Shown: piece after piece, positions 12,498-20,221 of the stretch
Layout of the letters: each line of letters begins with the position of its first letter
How positions within the stretch are numbered: position 1 is the first letter of the stretch
NCBI RefSeq assembly: GCF_003457605.1
Contig: NZ_QRAN01000014.1
Location: 1-64,000 of the forward strand
From: Seongchinamella sediminis
Lineage (GTDB): Bacteria > Pseudomonadota > Gammaproteobacteria > Pseudomonadales > Halieaceae
Direction: 5' to 3'
DNA: 64,000 bases
Position numbers and translations under genes: made by a program
The notes under the pieces: generated by a model
Seen by the model: the letters and a program-made list of their open reading frames with translations, nothing else
Told to the model about the DNA's origin: nothing
Database searches by the model: none

Positions 12498-12815
12498 GCT
12501 GTCTCCGAAAAGTACGGCCTGGGGCCTTATTGTTGTGGGTACCACATACACGCTGTCGCCTGGTTCCAGCACCGGGCTGGTGGCGGGCGCGGGAAGCCTG
12601 CCCGGCGCAGCGCGCCGCCCCGGAGGGCGGTGATCTCCCCTACGCTTCTCACGTCCGCTCCACTTGTGGCCAGACCCCTGGTCGAGGGTCCGGCGCGAAC
12701 GTGGTCTCCTGATCCTGGCCAGCGGCCTGTTTCCGTGGCTCCCACAATTGTGCACTTGGGTAACAGCGGCGTTACAACCGGCTGCTGCCTGGTTAATTTT
12801 TGCTCGCCGTGAACC

Positions 12816-12857
12816 CTATATATTGGGGTTTGTCGCTGGTATGGATACAAGATAATG
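12816..12857 (-). promoter_or_regulatory. Pair of NrdR boxes upstream of nrdA
   Basis: CTATATATTG at 12816-12825 fits the core of the NrdR box (CWATATWTWG-like) very well and has matching flanks (AACC/GGGTT). A weaker copy, CAAGATAATG, lies at 12848-12857. The start-to-start distance is 32 bases, the three-helical-turn spacing typical of paired NrdR boxes. A -10-like TATATA lies inside the strong box, fitting repression of nrdAB when dNTPs are high. Confidence 0.75.
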
Positions 12858-12898
12858 CGGGCTTGCCGGGTTTGCAAGGCACCAGCCTGGGTTTATTC

Positions 12899-12917
12899 TG
12901 TGGATAAGTTGTTGATA
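12899..12917 (-). promoter_or_regulatory. DnaA box(es) upstream of nrdA
   Basis: TTATCCACA, the consensus DnaA box, reads on the minus strand at 12907-12899. Just upstream, TATCAACA (about 12910-12917) is a weaker second match. E. coli nrdAB is also controlled by DnaA from upstream boxes, so a role in coupling dNTP supply to replication is likely. One 9-mer can occur by chance, but its place beside NrdR boxes supports it. Confidence 0.6.
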
Positions 12918-13117
12918 GGGTGATAGGTCGGTGTCCACTATCGCCAGAGGCCAGCGAGGCCGTCGCGGGGGCGGTAGGCGAGGGCGCTAGGATTAAATTT
13001 TTATATGGGGCAGTGGTTTATATTCCCCAAGGTTATTTAATCTTTTGCCCGCCCACACCGGGGGGCAATTGCCGGGAAACAGCCGCAGCAGCGGCGGCCG
13101 TTCCGGCAGTGGCGCGG

Positions 13118-14032
13118 CTAGCCGGCGGCCAGCAGCAGGGTCTCCATCAGTGCTTTCTGGGCGTGCAGGCGGTTTTCGGCCTCGTCCCAGATCACGGTGT
13201 CGGCCGCATCCATGAGTTCGGCGCTGATCTCCTCGCCGCGATGGGCGGGCAGGCAGTGCATGTACAGGGCGTCGGCGTCCGCATGGCTCATCAGTTCGGC
13301 GTTGATCTGGTAGCCGCTGAAGGCGGTTTCGCGGGCCTGCTGCTCCGCTTCCTGGCCCATGGAGGCCCAGACATCGGTGACCACGAGATTGGCCCCCGCA
13401 GCCGCCGCCAGCGGGTCGCGGACAATACTCACCCGGTCGCGGTTGGCCGTCAGCAGGTCGGGCGATGGGTCGTAGCCCTCGGGGCAGGCAATCCGCAGTT
13501 CAAAGTCAAACTGACGGGCGGCGTTGATGTAGCTCTGGGCCATGTTGTTGCCGTCCCCGACCCAGGTCACGACCTTGCCGGCGATACTACCGCGATGCTC
13601 GACGTAGGTCTGCATGTCGGCCAGCAGCTGGCAGGGGTGGTAATCGTCGGTGAGGGCATTGATCACCGGCACCGAGGAGTGGGCGGCGAAGGTTTCGACG
13701 ATGTCGTGACCGAAGGTGCGGATCATCACGATGTCCACCATCGATGAGATGACCCTGGCGCTGTCCTCGATGGGCTCACCGCGTCCCAGCTGGGTGTCGT
13801 TCGGCGACAGGAACATGGCGTGCCCGCCCAGCTGGGTCATTCCCGCCTCGAAGGAAACCCGGGTACGGGTGGAGGACTTGGCGAAGATCATGCCCAGCAC
13901 CTTGCCCGGGAAGCTGCGCTGGTCCGTCCCCGCGCGGTGTTCCGCTTTCATTGCTATCGCCCGCGCGATGATTGCGTTCAGTTCCGCCGGACTGAAGTCC
14001 AGCAGGGTCAGGAAGTGCCGGGTAGAGGCCAT
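13118..14032 (-). CDS. argF: Ornithine carbamoyltransferase
   Basis: Makes citrulline from ornithine and carbamoyl phosphate in arginine biosynthesis. The 304-residue length is typical of the anabolic enzyme. Motifs: the carbamoyl phosphate loop SSTRTR near residue 53, HPCQLLAD in the middle of the protein, and the ornithine-binding [12 protein letters not shown] near the C-terminus. It follows argD by 32 bases on the same strand, and the pair forms an arginine operon. The short catalytic-loop variants of catabolic ArcB enzymes are not evident, and no arc genes are nearby. Confidence 0.95.
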   Translation of the reverse strand: MASTRHFLTLLDFSPAELNAIIARAIAMKAEHRAGTDQRSFPGKVLGMIFAKSSTRTRVSFEAGMTQLGGHAMFLSPNDTQLGRGEPIEDSARVISSMVDIVMIRTFGHDIVETFAAHSSVPVINALTDDYHPCQLLADMQTYVEHRGSIAGKVVTWVGDGNNMAQSYINAARQFDFELRIACPEGYDPSPDLLTANRDRVSIVRDPLAAAAGANLVVTDVWASMGQEAEQQARETAFSGYQINAELMSHADADALYMHCLPAHRGEEISAELMDAADTVIWDEAENRLHAQKALMETLLLAAG

Positions 14033-14064
14033 GTCTATCTCTCTTGCAAAATGTTGTCGCGGGC

Positions 14065-15228
14065 CTACAGGTCGCCAATCAGCCTGGCGACGCCCGTGGC
14101 CAGTTCGGTCGCCTGCGATTCGTTGATGACCAGCGGCGGCAGCAGGCGGATGGTGTTGCCGGCGGTGACATTGATCAGCAGTCCCGCGTCCAACGCGCGC
14201 TGCACCAGTTCCGGGCAGTCGCGATCGAGCTGGAAACCCAGCATCAGGCCGCGTCCGCGGCTCGCCACCAGGGGGCCGGAGTCGCCGACCTGGGTCTCGA
14301 TGGTCGTCCGGATCAGCTTGCCCATTTGCGCCGCATGCCCGAGCAGTTGCTGCGCCTCGATGGCGTCGATGACCGCCAGCGCCGCCGCGCAGACCAGCGG
14401 ATTGCCGCCGTAGGTGGAGCCGTGATGGCCGGGGCCGAACACCGTCGCGGCCTCACCCCTGGCCATGCAGGCGCCGATGGGGACGCCGTTGCCCAGGCCC
14501 TTGGCGGTGGTAAGCACATCGGGGCTGAAGTTCATGTCCTGGTAGGCGAACCAGTTGCCGGTGCGGCCATTGCCGGTCTGGACTTCGTCCAGCATCATCA
14601 GCCAGCCCTGCTCATCGCAGATGGCGCGCACCGCCTGGAGATAGCCGGGGTCGAGTTCATTGACCCCGCCCTCGCCCTGGATGGGCTCGGCGAGGAAGGC
14701 GACCACGTCCGGGTTGTTGGCGGCGATGTGATGAATGGCCTCAATATCATTGCCGGGGGCGCGCACAAAGCCGCTGACCAGGGGCTCGAAACCGGCCTGT
14801 ATCTTGCGGTTGCCGGTGGCGCTGAGGGTGGCCAGGGTACGGCCGTGGAAAGCGCCCTCGAGGACGATGATTGCCGGTTTTTCCACGCCGCGGCTGTGGC
14901 CATAGAGGCGGGCGAGCTTGATCGCCGCCTCATTGGCCTCGGCGCCGGAGTTGCCGAAAAAGCACTTTTCCATGCCGGTGACGCCCGCCAGGCGCTCGGC
15001 AAGCTGTTCCTGCGGGCCAATGCCGTAGAGGTTGGAAGCGTGCACCAGCTTGTCGGCCTGGTCGCGAATGGCCGCAGTGACACCGGGGTGGGCGTGGCCC
15101 AGGCCGGTGACCGCGATGCCGGATAGCCCGTCCAGGTAGCGTCGGCCCTCAGTGTCGAAGAGGTACACACCCTCACCGTGACTGAAAGTGACTGGTAACC
15201 TGGCGTAGGTAGGCATCAGGGCCGACAT
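14065..15228 (-). CDS. argD: Acetylornithine aminotransferase
   Basis: A PLP-dependent class III aminotransferase that converts N-acetylglutamate semialdehyde to N-acetylornithine; it may also act in lysine synthesis as succinyldiaminopimelate transaminase. It has 387 residues. Motifs: the N-terminal [35 protein letters not shown] for phosphate binding, [12 protein letters not shown] with the PLP-contacting Asp, and [14 protein letters not shown] with the Schiff-base lysine. GGAG lies upstream of the ATG. It is the first gene of argD-argF and is preceded by a promoter and a terminator-like hairpin. Confidence 0.93.
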   Translation of the reverse strand: MSALMPTYARLPVTFSHGEGVYLFDTEGRRYLDGLSGIAVTGLGHAHPGVTAAIRDQADKLVHASNLYGIGPQEQLAERLAGVTGMEKCFFGNSGAEANEAAIKLARLYGHSRGVEKPAIIVLEGAFHGRTLATLSATGNRKIQAGFEPLVSGFVRAPGNDIEAIHHIAANNPDVVAFLAEPIQGEGGVNELDPGYLQAVRAICDEQGWLMMLDEVQTGNGRTGNWFAYQDMNFSPDVLTTAKGLGNGVPIGACMARGEAATVFGPGHHGSTYGGNPLVCAAALAVIDAIEAQQLLGHAAQMGKLIRTTIETQVGDSGPLVASRGRGLMLGFQLDRDCPELVQRALDAGLLINVTAGNTIRLLPPLVINESQATELATGVARLIGDL

Positions 15229-15250
15229 TTTTCATTCTCCGTATAAACGC

Positions 15251-15272
15251 AAAAAGGCAGCGGGAGCTGCCT
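15251..15272 (-). terminator. Terminator-like hairpin in the argD leader (possible attenuator)
   Basis: On the minus strand, AGGCAGC and GCTGCCT (seven pairs) enclose a four-base loop and run straight into five T residues (15255-15251). It ends 22 bases before the argD ATG, and the likely argD promoter is immediately upstream. A transcript from there would meet the hairpin within its first 25 or so bases. There is no room for a leader peptide. Confidence 0.65.
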
Positions 15273-15283
15273 CGGGACCGGCA

Positions 15284-15312
15284 ACTATAGACCGGCGCCG
15301 GGCTGATGTAAA
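15284..15312 (-). promoter_or_regulatory. Putative sigma-70 promoter of argD-argF
   Basis: On the minus strand, TTTACA (15312-15307) and TATAGT (15289-15284) are separated by exactly 17 bases. The expected start point is near 15276, just before the terminator-like hairpin. Confidence 0.55.
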
Positions 15313-15409
15313 TCACCTGCAAACCCCGTGGGTATTTTGTGGTCAGAATAAGGTAGAATGCGCGGCCTTGAGACCGGCGTTCGCGCCACTAAGTAATACA
15401 GGAGTTGGC

Positions 15410-15739
15410 ATGGATATTATTGACACAATCAAAGAGCAGATAGAGGGCAACCCCATTCTTCTTTACATGAAGGGGTCCCCCAATCAACCCCAGTGCGGCT
15501 TTTCCGCCCGCACGGTGCAGGCAGTGATGCAGTGCGGCGAGCGTTTCGCCTACGTGGATATTCTCGCCAACCCCGAGATTCGCGCCAACCTGCCCAAGTA
15601 CGCCAACTGGCCGACCTTTCCCCAATTGTGGGTGGACGGCGAGCTGATCGGTGGCTGCGATATCGTCACCGAGATGGCGGAGTCCGGCGAGCTGCAGACC
15701 CTGATCAAGGAGACTGCCGCGGCGCAGGCTGCGGAGTAA
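15410..15739 (+). CDS. grxD: Monothiol glutaredoxin, Grx4 family
   Basis: A 109-residue CGFS-type glutaredoxin that carries and delivers [2Fe-2S] clusters with glutathione. The single active cysteine is C29 in PQCGFSARTVQA, preceded by the conserved KGSPNQP. The start is the ATG at 15410 (MDIIDTIKEQIE) with AGGAG ten bases upstream; a TTG further up is in frame but unlikely. It stands alone and is divergent from argD. TAGAAT at about 15353-15358 could be its -10. Its neighbour bfd also serves iron handling. Confidence 0.95.
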   Translation: MDIIDTIKEQIEGNPILLYMKGSPNQPQCGFSARTVQAVMQCGERFAYVDILANPEIRANLPKYANWPTFPQLWVDGELIGGCDIVTEMAESGELQTLIKETAAAQAAE

Positions 15740-15770
15740 GGTCTCGCCTGGTACCCCCGCAGCTCCGAGC

Positions 15771-15879
15771 CTGGGAGTTCCATCCCAGACACGCCACGAG
15801 TACGTCCCTGTAGGCTCGGCTTCCCGGACCGCCGGCCGGGCCATCCATGGCCGCAGACGGTCTGGGATGGAACTCCCAG
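15771..15879 (-). repeat. Palindromic repeat element, copy A
   Basis: A perfect 20-bp inverted repeat (15771-15790 with 15860-15879) encloses a core. On the minus strand the core reads CGTCTG, then a hairpin with GGCCATGGATGGCC, then GCCGAG (plus-strand CTCGGC at 15815-15820), then ACAGGGACGTACTCGTGGCG. The same order of internal motifs occurs in three other copies in the window, but the arm sequence is unique to this copy. Confidence 0.85.
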
Positions 15880-16042
15880 CCCCAGCGCCGCTGCCATCGG
15901 TGGCTCCAACGAAGCTTGAATCCATTCAGGGGTAGCGCCAGGCCAGGCTTCCCGAAGCCATGGAGTGGACGTCCACAGGTTCAGATCCACTCTCATTTAG
16001 AAAGCCGAATACCGTCAGCATGCGCATGTGAGCGCTGGCGGG

Positions 16043-16136
16043 CCGGGGTTACCGTCCCGGGACGTCTGAGGCCATGGATGGCCGAAGCCGAGCGCACATG
16101 GATGTGCTTGTAGCGTGCCCGGGACGGTAAACCCGG
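16043..16136 (+). repeat. Palindromic repeat element, copy B
   Basis: 19-bp arms with one mismatch (16043-16061 with 16118-16136). The core reads CGTCTG (16063-16068), hairpin GGCCATGGATGGCC, GCCGAG (16087-16092), hairpin GCACATGGATGTGC, then TTGTAGCGTG. It is in the opposite orientation to copy A in the same gap. Confidence 0.85.
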
Positions 16137-16218
16137 GTCGCCAGTGCGGCGGTCGAAGTATTGATTGTTTTCACGTCCTCGAAATGACGTGCAGTCGTTG
16201 TTGAAGAGGGAAGCGGGT

Positions 16219-16425
16219 TTAGGAAACCGCGTAGAAGAGCTGTTCGTCGGCCTCGGTGAGGTCGTTGAGGGACTCGCGGACAATATCCCGGGCCATAATG
16301 CCGCACTTACCGCACTGGCTGGCGACGCCGAGGGAGGCGTGGACCTCGCGCAGGGAACTGGCGCCTTCCTGCACCGCGGCGCGGATCTGGGTGTCGGTGA
16401 TTCCTTTGCAGAGGCAGACGTACAT
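16219..16425 (-). CDS. bfd: Bacterioferritin-associated ferredoxin
   Basis: A 68-residue [2Fe-2S] protein that releases iron from bacterioferritin under iron limitation. Cysteines C4, C6, C38 and C41 (MYVCLC and QCGKC) have the Bfd-type CxC...CxxC spacing. The start is the ATG at 16425; an in-frame upstream start would add 22 residues not found in the family. A promoter with an embedded Fur-box-like sequence lies upstream. No bacterioferritin gene is adjacent. Confidence 0.93.
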   Translation of the reverse strand: MYVCLCKGITDTQIRAAVQEGASSLREVHASLGVASQCGKCGIMARDIVRESLNDLTEADEQLFYAVS

Positions 16426-16459
16426 GGCGGCGTACCCGGGTTTTGTTGCGTTAGGGTTA

Positions 16460-16488
16460 AAGTTAATGCAAACGAGAATGATTGTCAA
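16460..16488 (-). promoter_or_regulatory. bfd promoter with embedded Fur box
   Basis: On the minus strand TTGACA (16488-16483) and TAACTT (16465-16460) are 17 bases apart. The 19-base segment 16468-16486 (GCAAACGAGAATGATTGTC) matches the Fur box consensus at 13 of 19 positions by eye and fills the spacer, so Fur-Fe(II) would block RNA polymerase. This fits the known iron control of bfd. Confidence 0.7.
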
Positions 16489-16596
16489 CAAGATTAATCA
16501 TTAAAAGAGTGCCTGCGCGACCCGCAGTCAGTCGCGGTAGCGGCCTCGGGTCGCGGCTGATAGCCACTGGCTATTTGGCTCATGGCGACAATCAAA

Positions 16597-16625
16597 TTGG
16601 CTCTCCGCCCCGGCCTGTGTATCAT
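16597..16625 (+). promoter_or_regulatory. Putative promoter of the peroxiredoxin gene
   Basis: TTGGCT (16597-16602) and TATCAT (16620-16625) are separated by 17 bases, about 63 bases before the ATG. A small GGGG/CCCC stem lies in the leader. No OxyR site was recognised. Confidence 0.45.
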
Positions 16626-16687
16626 GCCGTGCCGAGTAGGGGCGCAATGCCCCCCATCATGTGACGCAAACAATGGAGTAAGACCTT

Positions 16688-17290
16688 ATGGGCGTATTAG
16701 TTGGAAAACCTGCACCTGATTTCGACGTGGCAGCGGTACTGGGTACCGGCGAGATTGTCGATTCCTACAAGCGTTCCGAGGCCATGGCTGGCAAGTACGG
16801 CCTGATCTTCTTTTATCCGCTGGACTTCACCTTCGTATGCCCGTCGGAACTGATTGCCCTGGATCACCGTATGGACAAGTTCCGTGAGCTGGGCGTGGAA
16901 GTGGTGGCCGTGTCCATCGACTCCCAGTTCACCCACAACGCCTGGCGTAACACCGATATCAAGGACGGCGGTATCGGTCAGGTGACCTACACCATGGCTG
17001 CCGACGTGGCGCACGACATCTGCCGCGCCTACGACGTGGAAGCGGACGGCGGTGTGGCATTCCGCGGTGCGTTCCTGATCGACAAGGAAGGCGTGGTGCG
17101 CTCCCAGCTGGTCAACGACCTGCCGCTGGGCCGGAATATCGACGAGCTGATCCGCCTGGTAGAGGCCCTGCAGTTCCACGAGGAGCACGGAGAAGTGTGC
17201 CCCGCGGGCTGGAACAAGGGCGACAAGGGTATGGACGCATCCCCCGACGGCGTTGCGGCCTACCTGTCGGAGAATGCCGAGGGCCTGTAA
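16688..17290 (+). CDS. Typical 2-Cys peroxiredoxin (AhpC/Prx1 type)
   Basis: A 200-residue thiol peroxidase that reduces H2O2 and organic hydroperoxides. The peroxidatic cysteine is C51 in DFTFVCPSE and the resolving cysteine is C171 in EVCPAGW near the C-terminus, as in typical 2-Cys enzymes. The C-terminal tail ([21 protein letters not shown]) resembles the Prx1 subgroup rather than E. coli AhpC. No ahpF lies nearby, so reduction is probably by thioredoxin. A GGAG site precedes the ATG and an intrinsic terminator follows. Confidence 0.92.
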   Translation: MGVLVGKPAPDFDVAAVLGTGEIVDSYKRSEAMAGKYGLIFFYPLDFTFVCPSELIALDHRMDKFRELGVEVVAVSIDSQFTHNAWRNTDIKDGGIGQVTYTMAADVAHDICRAYDVEADGGVAFRGAFLIDKEGVVRSQLVNDLPLGRNIDELIRLVEALQFHEEHGEVCPAGWNKGDKGMDASPDGVAAYLSENAEGL

Positions 17291-17315
17291 GCGGCGCTCA
17301 AACGGTAGCGAACAA

Positions 17316-17339
17316 CGCGGGCCCCGGCCCGCGTTTTTT
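17316..17339 (+). terminator. Rho-independent terminator of the peroxiredoxin gene
   Basis: CGCGGGCC (17316-17323) pairs with GGCCCGCG (17326-17333) and is followed by six T residues, 25 bases after the stop. Confidence 0.9.
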
Positions 17340-17439
17340 GTGTCTGCAACCGGCAATATCCCCCGGTTTTCCTGGCTGGGGATGCGCGCGCGCTTCGGGT
17401 ATACTGCCCGGCCCTTTTTCAATGCACAGATTGTCGAGA

Positions 17440-18696
17440 ATGGACGTAGAGCAGTACATGGCTGATTTGGGCCGCCGGGCCCGCGCCGCCTCGCGCGAGG
17501 TTGCGGCATCCTCTACCCGCGCCCGCAACGGTGCCCTGCTGGCTGCCCGGGACGCCCTGGACGGCGCGCGGGCAGAGCTGGCCAGGGCCAACGCGGCGGA
17601 CCTTGAGCGCGGTGCCGCCAATGGCCTGGATGCCTCGCTGATGGACCGGCTGGAGCTGACGGCGGCGCGCATCGATACCATGCTCGAGGGATTGACCCAG
17701 GTGGCGTCCCTGCCCGACCCGGTGGGCAGCATCTTCGATATGAACACCATGCCCAGCGGTATCCAGGTGGGGCGTATGCGGGTACCCCTGGGGGTGATCG
17801 GCATTATTTACGAGTCGCGGCCCAATGTAACCGTGGAGGCGGCCAGCCTGTGCCTCAAATCCGGAAATGCCACCATCCTGCGGGGCGGCAGCGAGGCCCT
17901 GGAGTCCAATATGGCCATTGCCCGCTACCTCAACCAGGGGCTGGCGCAGGCGGGGCTGCCGGCGGCAGCGATACAGGTGGTGGAGACCCGCGACCGGGCT
18001 GCGGTGGGCCGGCTCATCACCATGCCGGAGTACGTCGATGTGATCGTGCCCCGGGGCGGCAAGAGCCTGATCGAGCGCATCAGCAGCGACGCCCGGGTGC
18101 CGGTGATCAAGCACCTGGACGGCACCTGTCACGTCTTTATCGACGAGGGCGCCGACGAGAGCATGGCCGAGGCCATTGCGGTCAATGCCAAGACCCAGCG
18201 TTACGGCACCTGCAATACCATGGAAACGCTGCTGGTGCACCGGGCCATGGCCGGCGCCATGCTGCCGCGCCTGGCCCAGGCCTTTGTGGCCGCCGGGGTG
18301 GAACTGCGCGGCTGTGAGCGCACCCTGGCCATTGTGCCCGCGGCAATCCCGGCCACCGAGCAGGACTGGTACGAGGAGTACCTCGGGCCGATTCTCGCGG
18401 TGCGGGTGGTCGATGATCTGGACGCCGCCATGGACCACATCAGCCGCTACAGCTCCCAGCACACCGAGAGTATTGTGACCCGCGACCACGGCCGGGCGAT
18501 GCGTTTCCTGCGCGAGGTGGATTCCAGTTCGGTCATGGTCAATGCCTCCACCCGCTTCGCCGACGGTTTCGAATATGGCCTGGGCGCTGAAATCGGCATC
18601 TCCACCGACAAGTTGCATGCCCGCGGACCGGTTGGCCTGGAGGGGCTGACCTCGGTGAAATACGTGGTGCTGGGCGAGGGGCAGGTTCGCTCTTGA
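17440..18696 (+). CDS. proA: Gamma-glutamyl phosphate reductase
   Basis: NADPH-dependent reduction of gamma-glutamyl phosphate to glutamate semialdehyde, the second step of proline synthesis. The ATG at 17440 ([18 protein letters not shown]) gives 418 residues, the usual length; an ATG six codons upstream is also possible. Signatures: [27 protein letters not shown], and [16 protein letters not shown] with the catalytic cysteine of the aldehyde dehydrogenase fold. Its stop overlaps the nadD start (TTGA), so the two are coupled. proB is not in the window. Confidence 0.96.
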   Translation: MDVEQYMADLGRRARAASREVAASSTRARNGALLAARDALDGARAELARANAADLERGAANGLDASLMDRLELTAARIDTMLEGLTQVASLPDPVGSIFDMNTMPSGIQVGRMRVPLGVIGIIYESRPNVTVEAASLCLKSGNATILRGGSEALESNMAIARYLNQGLAQAGLPAAAIQVVETRDRAAVGRLITMPEYVDVIVPRGGKSLIERISSDARVPVIKHLDGTCHVFIDEGADESMAEAIAVNAKTQRYGTCNTMETLLVHRAMAGAMLPRLAQAFVAAGVELRGCERTLAIVPAAIPATEQDWYEEYLGPILAVRVVDDLDAAMDHISRYSSQHTESIVTRDHGRAMRFLREVDSSSVMVNASTRFADGFEYGLGAEIGISTDKLHARGPVGLEGLTSVKYVVLGEGQVRS

Positions 18697-19340
18697 GTCA
18701 GTCCCTCACCCCGGTCGGGGTCTTTGGCGGCACATTCAACCCGGTGCACTACGGCCACCTGCGCTCGGCGCTGGAGCTCTGCGAGTTGCTGGAGCTGGAT
18801 CGCCTCGGGCTGATGCCCTGCGCCCAGCCGCCCCACCGGGAGGCTCCGGACTGCAGCGCCGAGCAGCGCGCGGCCATGGTCGAGCTGGCGGTGCAGGATG
18901 AACCCCGCCTGTGCTGCGATCGGCGCGAACTGGCTCGCGAGGGCGTCTCCTATACGGTGCTCAGCCTGGAGGAATTGCGCGCCGAACTCGGCCCGGGTTG
19001 CAGCCTGGCACTGGTGCTGGGTTGTGACGCGCTGTTGAACATTGATAGCTGGTATCGCTGGCAGGAATTACTGGAGCTTGCCCATATTGTGGTGATTGCC
19101 CGTCCCGGCTGGCACTTTCCGGATTCCGGGGTCGTTGCCGACTGGCTGGCAGCGCACCGCAGTGACGACCGCACGGTGCTGCGCCAGCGCAGCCACGGGC
19201 ACATACTGGTTGAGGAGCTGCGCCCGCTGGCGATCTCCTCCACCGAGATCCGCGACCTGCTCAGGGCAGGACGGTCACCCCGGTACCTGCTGCCGGGCCT
19301 CGTATTGGACTATATTGAAAGAGGACAACTTTACCGATGA
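18693..19340 (+). CDS. nadD: Nicotinate-nucleotide adenylyltransferase
   Basis: Joins nicotinate mononucleotide and ATP to form deamido-NAD in NAD synthesis. It has 215 residues. The nucleotidyltransferase motif [12 protein letters not shown] is at residues 12-23, and the second signature SSTEIRDLL is near the C-terminus. The start is TTG at 18693, overlapping the proA stop by four bases, which implies translational coupling. It leads into the rsfS-rlmH-mrdA block, the common arrangement in gammaproteobacteria. Confidence 0.95.
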   Translation: MSQSLTPVGVFGGTFNPVHYGHLRSALELCELLELDRLGLMPCAQPPHREAPDCSAEQRAAMVELAVQDEPRLCCDRRELAREGVSYTVLSLEELRAELGPGCSLALVLGCDALLNIDSWYRWQELLELAHIVVIARPGWHFPDSGVVADWLAAHRSDDRTVLRQRSHGHILVEELRPLAISSTEIRDLLRAGRSPRYLLPGLVLDYIERGQLYR

Positions 19341-19373
19341 GGAATGGCGCACCCATGAACAGCCATCAGCGCG

Positions 19374-19715
19374 ATGCAAGCTGAGCAGTTAAAAGCACTG
19401 GTCGTAGAAGCCCTGGATGATCTCAAGGCCGTTAACACGGTTACCCTGGACGTCACCGGGCTTACCGACGTGATGGATTACCTGGTGGTAACCAGTGGCA
19501 CCTCCAACCGGCATGTAAAGTCGCTGGCCGATAATGTTTGCATGGAGGCCAAGAAGCGGGGGCAGCGGGCCCTCGGCGTGGAGGGCGAGGATGCCGGTGA
19601 GTGGGTGCTGGTGGATTTTGGCGACGTGGTGGTTCACGTCATGCTGCCGGCGACCCGCGACTTCTACGATCTCGAGCGCCTGTGGACGGCACACCCCAAG
19701 CCTGATGCCGACTGA
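19374..19715 (+). CDS. rsfS: Ribosomal silencing factor RsfS
   Basis: A 113-residue RsfS/Iojap protein that binds ribosomal protein uL14 and blocks 50S-30S joining in slow growth. Recognised by [41 protein letters not shown] and the conserved [15 protein letters not shown]. Its TGA overlaps the rlmH ATG by one base. It sits between nadD and rlmH as in most bacteria. Confidence 0.95.
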   Translation: MQAEQLKALVVEALDDLKAVNTVTLDVTGLTDVMDYLVVTSGTSNRHVKSLADNVCMEAKKRGQRALGVEGEDAGEWVLVDFGDVVVHVMLPATRDFYDLERLWTAHPKPDAD

Positions 19716-20185
19716 TGCGCATCAGCATCGTCACCATCGGCACCAGAATGCCCGCCTGGGTCAGCCAGGGCGTGGCGGAGTACAGCAAGCGCATGCCGCG
19801 GGAACTGCGGGTGGAGTGGAAGGAGTTGCCCCTTGCCGCCCGGGGCAAGGGCAGTAACGCCGGCCAGCTGAAGGAGCGCGAGGGTGAGCAAATCCTCAAG
19901 GCCATTCCGGCCACTGACCGGGTGATTGCCCTGGACGTTGGCGGCAAGCCGGTTTCCACCGAGGGCCTCGCGGGGCAGCTGTCCGACTGGCAGATGTCCG
20001 GCGACAATTACAGTCTGTTGATTGGCGGCCCCGATGGTTTGTCCGCGGCCTGTCTGGCCCGGGCCGAGCGCAGCTGGTCCCTCTCGGCGCTGACCCTGCC
20101 TCATCCGCTGGTGCGGATTTTATTGGCCGAACAGCTTTATCGGGCTTGGACAATTACCGTCAATCACCCGTATCATCGCGAGTAG
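19715..20185 (+). CDS. rlmH: 23S rRNA (pseudouridine-1915 N3) methyltransferase
   Basis: A 156-residue SPOUT-class methyltransferase that modifies pseudouridine 1915 in helix 69 of 23S rRNA. The SAM-binding knot region shows [10 protein letters not shown]-like [18 protein letters not shown], followed by [25 protein letters not shown] and the C-terminal NHPYHRE. The length matches E. coli (155). It is coupled to rsfS by a one-base overlap. Confidence 0.95.
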   Translation: MRISIVTIGTRMPAWVSQGVAEYSKRMPRELRVEWKELPLAARGKGSNAGQLKEREGEQILKAIPATDRVIALDVGGKPVSTEGLAGQLSDWQMSGDNYSLLIGGPDGLSAACLARAERSWSLSALTLPHPLVRILLAEQLYRAWTITVNHPYHRE

Positions 20186-20221
20186 ATTTTCTACCTCCGA
20201 AAAGCCAGGCCAAGCGGTTAC

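Larger units (their letters stand above)
12498..13117. other. nrdA leader and control region
   Basis: About 620 bases between nrdA and the end of argF. From the nrdA side it holds a GC-rich leader of roughly 300 bases (12498-12800) with several possible hairpins, then the paired NrdR boxes and DnaA boxes listed separately, then a featureless AT-richer stretch (about 12975-13060) ahead of the argF end. A weak stem GCCGC/GCGGC at 13082-13095, followed on the minus strand by GTTT, might end argF transcription. Confidence 0.55.
15740..16218. other. Repeat-filled gap between convergent grxD and bfd
   Basis: About 480 bases with no gene. It holds two members of a palindromic repeat family in opposite orientation (15771-15879 and 16043-16136). 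Between them, about 15905-15990 contains small hairpins (GGCTTC/GAAGCC, the perfect palindrome GTGGACGTCCAC, and GAAT-CC-ATTC on the plus strand) that could be a decayed relative. A short stem CACGTC/GACGTG lies at about 16174-16195. Confidence 0.7.

Noticed and set aside
12498-12755. N-terminal extension of NrdA by 86 residues
   Set aside because: The extension is Arg/Pro-rich and unlike the family; ATG 12497 has a good ribosome binding site.
12640-12800. Possible cobalamin riboswitch in the nrdA leader, from GCCAGGATCAGGAGACC on the minus strand
   Set aside because: The 3' motif looks similar, but the conserved upstream core (GGGAA, GGTG, CCGCAACTGT-type segments) and the GCCACTG box are missing.
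15740-16218. Small genes within the repeat gap
   Set aside because: Frames here run through palindromic arms, lack ribosome binding sites and have no coherent protein sequence.
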